Shown: piece after piece, positions 1 to 6,095 of the stretch
How positions within the stretch are numbered: the first letter of the stretch is position 1
Layout: each line of letters starts with the position of its first letter
Assembly: GCA_026418875.1 (NCBI GenBank)
Contig: JAOAAM010000135.1
Span: 1-7,931 of the forward strand
Direction: 5' to 3'
Length of the DNA stretch: 7,931 nucleotides
Source of the DNA: Gemmataceae bacterium
GTDB lineage: Bacteria > Planctomycetota > Planctomycetia > Gemmatales > Gemmataceae
Notes under the pieces: generated by a model
The model's input: the letters and a program-made list of their open reading frames with translations, nothing else
Told to the model about the DNA's origin: nothing
Database searches by the model: none
Position numbers and translations under genes: made by a program

Positions 1-19
1 AGATGTGTATAAGAGACAG
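1..19 (+). other. Tn5/Nextera mosaic-end adapter remnant (not genomic)
   Basis: The first 19 bases read AGATGTGTATAAGAGACAG, which is exactly the Tn5 transposase mosaic end used in Nextera-type libraries. It sits at the very edge of the sequence, where untrimmed adapter is expected at a contig end. Translated in the frame of the following gene it gives Met-Cys-Ile-Arg-Asp, and in another frame Met-Tyr-Lys-Arg-Gln. Both are recognisable false N-termini in metagenome-derived proteins. Native DNA therefore starts at about base 20. A real Tn5 insertion is very unlikely because no IS50 or other transposon sequence follows. Confidence 0.97.
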
Positions 20-20
20 G

Positions 21-278
21 GTGGTGGCCGAGCCGGCCGCTGGCGATCTGGTGGTCTATCGCGACGGTCTGGACCGGGTGACGCATTCTGGATTGGTCCG
101 AATGGTATCCGGCAAACTCATCCTGATCGAGAGCAAGTGGGGCCATCTCGGCGTGTACCTCCACCCGGTCGAGGTGCAGCCCTATGGCAACGATTGGTCG
201 TTCATGCGATCCAATCGCCCCCATCACCTGATCCGCCTGTCTCCGCCCGACATGGATGGGATGCACATCACGCCGTGA
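21..278 (+). CDS. NlpC/P60- or CHAP-like domain protein, C-terminal fragment (5' truncated)
   Basis: This is the last 85 codons of a gene whose 5' part is lost at the contig end. The ATG at base 3 lies in the adapter and is not a real start; the first fully native codon is GTG at 21, and the stop is TGA at 276-278. The fragment opens with Gly-Asp-Leu-Val-Val-Tyr (residues 8-13). Next come Val-Thr-His-Ser-Gly-Leu-Val (20-26) and Leu-Ile-Glu-Ser-Lys-Trp-Gly (35-41), followed by a Tyr-Gly-Asn-Asp-Trp and Arg-Ser-Asn-Arg-Pro tail. This order resembles the second half of NlpC/P60 or CHAP cysteine-peptidase folds, where a GD(L/V) strand precedes a His-containing strand. His22 would be the catalytic His equivalent. 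The nucleophilic Cys would lie in the missing part, so activity cannot be judged. The gene converges with the BtuF-like gene. The family assignment is an inference from pattern; reality as a coding region is better supported than function. Confidence 0.6.
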   Translation: MVAEPAAGDLVVYRDGLDRVTHSGLVRMVSGKLILIESKWGHLGVYLHPVEVQPYGNDWSFMRSNRPHHLIRLSPPDMDGMHITP

Positions 279-332
279 GCAAGGTCGGCGACGAGCTTTG
301 GCCGAAAGACGATGGACTGTTGCGGCCTTCCA

Positions 333-1241
333 TCATGCAAAATTCTCAATCCCCCCGTGGCCGAAAGCGAAGGCCGCGGGGTTGATCGCCTCGGCGAGCA
401 TCTCCAACGACTCGACCAACCGCGGACCGGGACGATTGAAGTAGGCGTTGCCGTCAGCGATCCAGACGCGGCCATGCCGAACGGCCCGCAGGCGTGACCA
501 TTCGGGGTGTGCCGTCAGGGCCGACATTTCCTGCCGTGTCCGTTGCAAATCGAAGCCGCAGGGCATCACCACGATGACGTCGGGATCGGCTCGGCAGAGC
601 TCCTCGAATCGCAGGGGAGGCGAATGCCGGCCCGGCTCGCCAAACACGTTTTCACCGCCCGCCAGCGCGACTAACTCGGGCATCCAATTCCCGCAAGCCA
701 TCAACGGTTCAATCCACTCAATGCAGGCCACCCTGGGGCGACGCCCCCAAGAGTTCGCACGCTCGGCCACAGCAGCCATCCGTGTCCGCCACTCGTCAAG
801 GCAGCGCTCGGCCCGCTCTTCCACCCCGGCAGCCGCCGCGATTCGCCTCACATCCGTCCACACGTCCTCCAGTCGGTCGGGTTGCAGGGCTACCACCCGC
901 GGTTGATGCGGGAACAACCGGCACATCGCCTGCTCCACGTCGCGCAAGCTGACCGCACACACGTCGCATTGCGATTGGGTCACGATCAAGTCGGGTTGCA
1001 ACTCCCGCAAACGATCTTCAAACACACGATAGACCGACGCCGAGTCTTGCAACGTCTGCCGCACCAGTCGATCGATCTCGCGGCTGGAACCCGTCACATC
1101 GAACTTCGGCTCGGTGCAGACGGGGAGGCAACGGACCCACTCAGGATAGTCGCATTCGTGCGACCGCCCGACCAGAAAATCCCCCAGCCCCAGCGAGCAG
1201 ATGATCTCGGTGGCACTGGAAATCAGCGACACGATGCGCAT
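333..1241 (-). CDS. BtuF-like cobalamin-binding-type periplasmic-binding-fold protein, no signal peptide
   Basis: This 302-residue protein has the class III (BtuF/FecB-type, PF01497) substrate-binding fold. It starts directly with the first strand and helix of the fold, Arg-Ile-Val-Ser-Leu then Ser-Ala-Thr-Glu-Ile (residues 2-13), followed by Gly-Arg-Ser-His-Glu-Cys-Asp-Tyr-Pro (25-33). A Ser-Gln-Cys-Asp-Val-Cys-Ala-Val-Ser motif lies at 90-98, and the C-terminal Asn-Ala-Tyr-Phe-Asn-Arg-Pro-Gly-Pro-Arg at 265-274. These match the proteins commonly named cobalamin-binding protein. ATG at 1241 is chosen because GGGGAGG lies 8 bases upstream; GTG codons at 1250 and 1244 are in frame but overlap or follow that site too closely. 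No signal peptide or lipobox is visible, so it may be cytoplasmic. It is rich in cysteine (12). No BtuC or BtuD gene is in the window, so a transport role is unproven; corrinoid or another cofactor ligand is inferred from family only. It is the last gene of the minus-strand cluster, 53 bases after the preceding stop. Confidence 0.85.
   Translation of the reverse strand: MRIVSLISSATEIICSLGLGDFLVGRSHECDYPEWVRCLPVCTEPKFDVTGSSREIDRLVRQTLQDSASVYRVFEDRLRELQPDLIVTQSQCDVCAVSLRDVEQAMCRLFPHQPRVVALQPDRLEDVWTDVRRIAAAAGVEERAERCLDEWRTRMAAVAERANSWGRRPRVACIEWIEPLMACGNWMPELVALAGGENVFGEPGRHSPPLRFEELCRADPDVIVVMPCGFDLQRTRQEMSALTAHPEWSRLRAVRHGRVWIADGNAYFNRPGPRLVESLEMLAEAINPAAFAFGHGGIENFA
353..381 (+). terminator. 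GC-rich hairpin, possible terminator of the plus-strand gene
   Basis: Bases 353-362 (CCCCGTGGCC) pair with 372-381 (GGCCGCGGGG) around a 9-base loop, giving a 10-bp stem. In plus-strand RNA every position pairs, with one U-G wobble. In minus-strand RNA the same position becomes a C-A mismatch, so the structure favours the plus-strand transcript, which ends at 278. There is no T-run after the stem, so it is not a classical intrinsic terminator. It lies inside the last codons of the convergent BtuF-like gene, so it may be coincidental. Confidence 0.25.
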
Positions 1242-1249
1242 CACAGCCA

Positions 1250-1256
1250 CCTCCCC
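1250..1256 (-). promoter_or_regulatory. Ribosome binding site of the BtuF-like gene
   Basis: Read on the minus strand, GGGGAGG ends 8 bases before the ATG at 1241. This strong Shine-Dalgarno match settles the start at 1241 over the upstream in-frame GTG codons at 1250 and 1244. Confidence 0.7.
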
Positions 1257-1294
1257 AGTCGCGCCGTATCATCCAACGGAGCGTTTGCGTCGGC

Positions 1295-3814
1295 TCATGC
1301 CATGCCCCACAGTCGCCGCAGCGCCCACTCACTGGCGAATACCAATGTGAGGAGGATCAACCACAAGGGCAAGAATGCAGTCAGTCGAGGCTGGCGCCAG
1401 TCGGGATAGCGTTCCGGCCTGGCCAAGTCGTTCGTGGGCGCGGCTTCCCGCAGTCGTTGGAGAAAATCGGGCAGCTCGTCAACTCGATGCACGACGCTGG
1501 GCCCGCCGGCCTCGGCGGACAGCTTCGCGAGGAAATCGGGGTCGGCCGCCGTTTGCAACAATTCTCGATCGTCCTCGTAGACGACGAATCGCGCTTCCGC
1601 TTGTCCCTCGACCAACTGGCCGTCGGCATCGGTGGCCCGACCCGTTACCTGCACTCGATACTCACCCGGTTGAAGGGTCTGCCAGAATTCGCCACGCTCC
1701 GCGTCCCCTTCACGTCGAATGGGAACCACTTGCTCGCTGTCTCCCGGACCCACCACTTTGGCCTTGAACTCCCCCCCTTGCAGTGGCAACCCGGACTTTC
1801 CACGGATTCCCACCGAGAAACCTTGCCGCTGTCCGGTGGGGAGGCGACGAAAATCGAGCTTGGTCCAGACGTAGCCCTCGGTGTTTTCCTGGTGGGCCAA
1901 CCATAATACCGTCTGTTTCCAGAAACGCTGGTGAATCTGGACGCCCTCGGTCGATTCCGGCAGACCGAATAGTCGCCAAAGATAGGTCGTATCGCCGGCG
2001 AAAGCGAGGACTCGGCCACGACCCGCACTATGCGCGGCCATCAGCGGCAGGTCGGCTCGCTGGGGTTGAGCCGTGGCCAACAGCGTTGCCGTCGGTTTGA
2101 TCGCCCCCAAGCGATTCATCCCCAACATGTTGACCCCTCGATTGGCCGTGTCGTGCAGCCGCTCCCACGTTTTTTTCCCGCCGTCGAGCCGCAGCAAGAA
2201 GTGGTTCTCGCCGTCCGGCGTCGGATACAGGCCGATGGAGACGCCGTCGCGCCGGCTGTCCACATGCCCGCTGACCTTATCGACCTCGACGGGGAGCAAC
2301 GAGGCAATGGGCGTCCCCGACCAGGCTCCCACGCTCTGGGTCTCCGGGCTGCCGCCGAAACTGTCGAATCCGCCCATCATCATCAACCCCATGCCGTTTT
2401 CCACCACTTGCTGCCGGATCGCCTCCAGCACCTCGGGGTTGCCTCCGGACAACCGCCGAGGGGAGACGTTACGCAGGATCATCACGTCGTAAGCCTGCCG
2501 CTGGAAATTCAGCGGCTCGCCCTCGACGGTCCGCGGCGTGTCCGTCTGCCGAGTCAGTTCGAACAACCGGATCCGCGGATCCGCAGCCAAGGCCCGCCGC
2601 AGGAATTTCGTCTCCTCGTCCAACGGGGCCACCAAAAGGACGCTCACCCCCTCCTTGGAGACGGTGGCGAAAGTAACCACATTGTTGTTCGCCGTGGACG
2701 ATTCCCCGGGTAGCGGCGGAATTTCCAAGGAAACTCGGTACTCTCCCGGTTTCTCCGGAGCGGTAATTTCGATGGTCAATTCATTTCCGGTCGACTGGGT
2801 CAGGCGGGGCTTGGGCAACGCCGAGATTCCGTTGATCGCCACATTCTCCTGCGTGACCAATTCGCCGTTGAGGCGAAGCCGCGGTTCGATCTCCGCGTTC
2901 TCGAAACCGACGGCATCGATGACGGCGCGGAAGACCATACGGCCCTTGATGTACGCTGGGTTCGGCTCGACGCTCAACTCCGTGATGGCAATGTCGCGAC
3001 TGCGATCCAACTCCACCGGCTGACCGACGACAAAGCCATGGATTGGACAACGAGCCGCGCGAAAGCGGCGAGCTTCCAGGGCGGCATTGAAGCGTCGGCC
3101 ATTGTCCGCGCCGTCCCCCAGGATCAACAGACCCCGGAGATTCGGCTGCTGGCCAAACCTCTCCCAGAGTTGCGTCAGCATCCCGCCGTAGTCGCTCGAC
3201 GGTCCGCTGGGCGTCAAATTCTCCAAACCATCGACCACTCGGTGTGCGAATCCCACCGTCACCACGCTGATTTGCCGCTCATCCTGGAGCCGCTGAATGA
3301 TGTTTTCGCACCGCTGGAGCGTGGATTGCACGGCTTGCCAACGAGTCTGATTGTTGAACTCGTCTTTGATCGTCATGCTGCGGGAGTAATCGACGGCCAG
3401 CAACAGAACCGAGGGCACACCGTCGTCGTTGCGGACGAGCAAAGCCGGTCGGACGATGGTGATCATGATCAGGGCCAAGGCGAGGAAGCGCAGGGCCAAA
3501 AGGACGACCAACCGACCCGGAGTCTTGCCCGGTGATGACGAACGCAGATACGAATCAACGGTCAGGAAGGCGATCAGGGCGGCAGCAGACCAGGGCAACG
3601 GCCGGTCGGCCAGGAACGCCCCGAGAGCGCCCAAGGCGAATGTTACGGCGTTGCGGCGTCGCCCGGCCGGGCCGCTCAGATACGCCACCAATGCGAAAAC
3701 GCCCGCGACAACCACTCGGCCCGCCAGCATCGGGAGCGACACCCCGACGGATTTCGCGAGAAGTTCCGCGGGGGAGGTGGACCAAGGCCAAGGTGGATCA
3801 ATGATGAATTCCAT
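1295..3814 (-). CDS. Membrane-anchored VWA protein with glutamine-amidotransferase-like fold
   Basis: This 839-residue protein has hydrophobic segments near 30-47, 56-69 and 76-88 and a clear one at 102-122. A VWA domain follows (about 134-265) with an intact MIDAS motif, Asp142-Tyr-Ser144-Arg-Ser146, and a later Asp in Leu-Gly-Asp-Gly-Ala-Asp (232-237). Residues 273-385 look like a beta-rich Ig-type linker. Residues about 390-640 resemble the class I glutamine amidotransferase-like fold of planctomycete proteins, with Met-Gly-Gly-Phe-Asp-Ser-Phe-Gly-Gly (480-488) and Gly-Thr-Pro-Ile-Ala-Ser-Leu-Leu-Pro-Val (500-509). A second beta-rich region (about 650-745) precedes a C-terminal membrane helix (811-829). 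The only cysteines are 169 and 256, both in the VWA part, so the GATase-like region cannot use a Cys nucleophile and is probably a binding or scaffold module. The ATG start gives the plausible N-terminus MEFIIDPPWPW, but no good Shine-Dalgarno precedes it. It follows the BatA-type gene by 62 bases and probably partners that product in the envelope. The substrate is unknown. Confidence 0.88.
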   Translation of the reverse strand: MEFIIDPPWPWSTSPAELLAKSVGVSLPMLAGRVVVAGVFALVAYLSGPAGRRRNAVTFALGALGAFLADRPLPWSAAALIAFLTVDSYLRSSSPGKTPGRLVVLLALRFLALALIMITIVRPALLVRNDDGVPSVLLLAVDYSRSMTIKDEFNNQTRWQAVQSTLQRCENIIQRLQDERQISVVTVGFAHRVVDGLENLTPSGPSSDYGGMLTQLWERFGQQPNLRGLLILGDGADNGRRFNAALEARRFRAARCPIHGFVVGQPVELDRSRDIAITELSVEPNPAYIKGRMVFRAVIDAVGFENAEIEPRLRLNGELVTQENVAINGISALPKPRLTQSTGNELTIEITAPEKPGEYRVSLEIPPLPGESSTANNNVVTFATVSKEGVSVLLVAPLDEETKFLRRALAADPRIRLFELTRQTDTPRTVEGEPLNFQRQAYDVMILRNVSPRRLSGGNPEVLEAIRQQVVENGMGLMMMGGFDSFGGSPETQSVGAWSGTPIASLLPVEVDKVSGHVDSRRDGVSIGLYPTPDGENHFLLRLDGGKKTWERLHDTANRGVNMLGMNRLGAIKPTATLLATAQPQRADLPLMAAHSAGRGRVLAFAGDTTYLWRLFGLPESTEGVQIHQRFWKQTVLWLAHQENTEGYVWTKLDFRRLPTGQRQGFSVGIRGKSGLPLQGGEFKAKVVGPGDSEQVVPIRREGDAERGEFWQTLQPGEYRVQVTGRATDADGQLVEGQAEARFVVYEDDRELLQTAADPDFLAKLSAEAGGPSVVHRVDELPDFLQRLREAAPTNDLARPERYPDWRQPRLTAFLPLWLILLTLVFASEWALRRLWGMA

Positions 3815-3876
3815 GCCAAGTGTCGCGAGTTCGATCCAGCGATCCGGGTCGATTCATCGAGTCCATCCATCCGACT

Positions 3877-6045
3877 TCAACTGTTGCCTGCGGCCGGCTC
3901 TTCCGCCCGGTAAAAGCGATTGGAGACGATGCTCTCGCCCACCAGGACGACGCACATGGCCACCATCAGCCACGGGAACCAATCGACGTTCCCGCCCAAT
4001 TTTGCGTCGAGAGCGTCCCGCACGGCGGATTCCTCGCCGGTGGAAACCACGCTGTCCTTGCCCAGCAAATCCTCGATCTGCTCGACAGGAATCGCGGTCA
4101 GATCGAACTCGGCGGCGGGGATGTTCAAGCTGAATGCCGTCCGCCAGGCTCCTCGGGCTGCGGACACTCGCGCATTCCCCACGAATTGAGTGGTCGCGAT
4201 CGTCAGTTCCGGCTCATTCTCACCCAGGACCAGGCGGGTCTGGCTGCCGGTAATCCCCGGGGCGTCCAACGTGTATTCGGGGAATCGCGCGTCGGGGGTC
4301 AGTCTCAACGAGACAGGCAGCCCGCTGAAAAAGTTCCAGGCGGCCCCCTCGCTATCGCCGGTCAAGTAGGCGAGCAATTCGTTCGCCAACACGACATAGA
4401 AGCCGTCATTCACGGCGGTGCTCGCATAATCGTTCCACTGTTCGTCGATCCCCACTTCGGGGCGAAAATCGACCGGCGTGGTCAGCAGCACCACCCGCCC
4501 GCTGCCACTCGGTCGATCCGCGATGCGCTCGAGCAAAGCGGGGTGGCGTTCGGGGCCAGCATAGGCGACGATGACGTTTTCCGCCGCCCTGGGGGCGACT
4601 TGCCAGTAACGTCGGGCACTGCGTGGATAGCGTAAAAACCCGATGTCCTCCCGCTCGCGCCAGGTGGCAAATTTCGCCAGCAGAGGGTGTCGCCGATTGA
4701 GCGGCTCCCATCGCGCCGGGTCCGCATCGGGGCGAGTCACCACTTGCACCAGCTTGCCGGGAAGCAGGGCCGACGCGACGGAGTTTTGGTACTCCTCGAC
4801 CTGCGTCTCCGAGCGCCCTGGGGCAACCAACAGATGCCCGCCTTGTTGGACGTAGTCCATCAGCTTCGGCCAGATCTCCGCTGGTCGAGAGACACTGAGG
4901 AGGACGACCGCGGCGAACGGTTTCAATTCGTCGGCCGTCGTCACCTCCGACGGTTGCCGAAGTTGCGGTTCGTATCGGCCGTGAACCTCCAATGCCAAGC
5001 TCCATGCCCGCGCCCAGCGGGGTTGATCCGAAAGGACGAGGACACGGCGTGGGGCACGAACCTCGAAGGTGGCGAAACGGCGATCACTGGGCGGCAGTGC
5101 ATCCGTCGTCGCCAACCAAACCTCAACCTGATGGAATCCGCTGGGGAACGATCGGCCGAGGAACTCGATCACCGTGGACTCACCTGCCCGGAGAATCACC
5201 GGCCGGCGCTCGATTCGAGAGTCGCCCACGACCTTGCAAAAAACCTCCGTTTCGGCGTCCTGACCCGAGGCCCGAACCGTGACGCGAATTCGGACTTCCT
5301 GCCCCTCAAGGATCGGCGTGGGTGATGACTCGATCTCGGTGATGGCCAGGTCGGTCGGCGATCGGACACCGACATCGAAGTACACCGCCGACACCGCCTT
5401 TTCACCGTCACGATCGCGCTGGGCCTTCAGGTCGGTGATGCGATCGTTCTGCCAGGAGTTCGGGGTGCGATCGGAGAAGATGAACAGGCGGCGTGTGGCC
5501 GTCGCCGGGGACGTGGCGTCGGTCTCCAATTCCGCAAACAGGCGGAACGCCGTGGCCAAAGCAGTGGTCACCGGCACCGACCCTGGCTGAGCGGGCAACT
5601 CGGCAAGGCGATCCCGCGCTTCCCGAACCGACCCCCAAGAAGCGGCCGCCGTTGCCGTGTCCACAAGGGCCACGCGGCTGTCGGGCGAGATTCGGTCCAA
5701 GACGGATCGCGCCCGCTCTCTGGCTTCGTCCAAGCGGGAGCGGCCGCCGGTCACGTACTCCATGCTGGGGCTGGTGTCGACGACGAGGACGATCGCCCCA
5801 CCGCTTTCGCCCCCCCTCAGGCTCGCCAGGGCAAGGCAAAGCAACGCCAGCAGGAGCATGCGGAGAAGGAGCAACAGCAAGTGCCGAAGGCGCAGCTTGC
5901 GTTGGCTGGTGCGTGCCCGCTGTTGCAAAAAGCGAAATGCCGGAAAGCGCATCGGCTTGGGCTTCTGCCGCAGTAGCAAGTGCAGCACGACCGGCACGCC
6001 GAGCAGCGCCAACCCACCCAGCAATGGGAGATGGAACAGCGGCAC
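3877..6045 (-). CDS. BatA-type VWA membrane protein
   Basis: This 722-residue protein begins with the BatA-type N-terminal double membrane region (aerotolerance-regulator N-terminal type, PF07584): helix 5-24, then Leu-Arg-Gln-Lys-Pro-Lys-Pro and Phe-Pro-Ala-Phe-Arg-Phe-Leu (34-40), then helix 55-75. A VWA domain (about 84-225) carries an intact MIDAS motif, Asp90-Thr-Ser92-Pro-Ser94, with Asp192 in Phe-Ser-Asp-Arg-Thr as a further metal ligand candidate. A beta-rich section (230-330) and a Rossmann/GATase-like section (333-560, with Gln-Gly-Gly-His-Leu-Leu-Val-Ala-Pro-Gly at 401-410) follow. The C-terminal helix is 689-706. The start is GTG at 6045, supported by GAGGAGGGG 8 bases upstream and by the family-like first residues. 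It lies 50 bases after the S41 protease stop and 62 before the second VWA gene. In many bacteria such genes sit with a MoxR ATPase and a DUF58 protein; neither is visible here. The role is inferred as an envelope protein-interaction complex; the Bacteroides aerotolerance name should not be transferred as function. Confidence 0.88.
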   Translation of the reverse strand: MPLFHLPLLGGLALLGVPVVLHLLLRQKPKPMRFPAFRFLQQRARTSQRKLRLRHLLLLLLRMLLLALLCLALASLRGGESGGAIVLVVDTSPSMEYVTGGRSRLDEARERARSVLDRISPDSRVALVDTATAAASWGSVREARDRLAELPAQPGSVPVTTALATAFRLFAELETDATSPATATRRLFIFSDRTPNSWQNDRITDLKAQRDRDGEKAVSAVYFDVGVRSPTDLAITEIESSPTPILEGQEVRIRVTVRASGQDAETEVFCKVVGDSRIERRPVILRAGESTVIEFLGRSFPSGFHQVEVWLATTDALPPSDRRFATFEVRAPRRVLVLSDQPRWARAWSLALEVHGRYEPQLRQPSEVTTADELKPFAAVVLLSVSRPAEIWPKLMDYVQQGGHLLVAPGRSETQVEEYQNSVASALLPGKLVQVVTRPDADPARWEPLNRRHPLLAKFATWREREDIGFLRYPRSARRYWQVAPRAAENVIVAYAGPERHPALLERIADRPSGSGRVVLLTTPVDFRPEVGIDEQWNDYASTAVNDGFYVVLANELLAYLTGDSEGAAWNFFSGLPVSLRLTPDARFPEYTLDAPGITGSQTRLVLGENEPELTIATTQFVGNARVSAARGAWRTAFSLNIPAAEFDLTAIPVEQIEDLLGKDSVVSTGEESAVRDALDAKLGGNVDWFPWLMVAMCVVLVGESIVSNRFYRAEEPAAGNS

Positions 6046-6053
6046 GGCAAGCG

Positions 6054-6062
6054 CCCCTCCTC
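6054..6062 (-). promoter_or_regulatory. Ribosome binding site supporting a GTG start
   Basis: On the minus strand GAGGAGGGG lies 8 bases before the GTG at 6045. There is no in-frame ATG near it, so this site supports GTG as the start of the BatA-type gene. Confidence 0.7.
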
Positions 6063-6095
6063 AGACCAGCCCGCCGATCCCCGAGCGGGGTGACG

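Noticed and set aside
279..332. GGCCG and CGGCC in the convergent junction as a terminator hairpin
   Set aside because: It gives only about five pairs around an 18-base loop and no T-run, weaker than the nearby 353-381 hairpin.
2170..2176. A run of seven T (A7 on the coding strand) as a possible frameshift site or assembly indel
   Set aside because: The 839-codon frame stays intact with conserved content on both sides, and the alternative frames end soon after. Neither programmed frameshifting nor a sequence error is needed.
2568..2583. A 16-base perfect palindrome, CGGATCCGCGGATCCG
   Set aside because: It lies inside the second VWA gene, encoding an Asp-Pro-Arg-Ile-Arg stretch that fits the protein. 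It occurs once and has no other operator-like context.
3820..4635. A 271-codon plus-strand open frame
   Set aside because: It lies antisense to the BatA-type gene, shows no family motif, and is explained by the high-GC codon pattern of the real gene.
6079..6090. CCCCGAGCGGGG in the gap between the protease and the BatA-type gene, as a terminator
   Set aside because: The stem is only five base pairs with a two-base loop, too tight to form fully, and no T-run follows on the minus strand.
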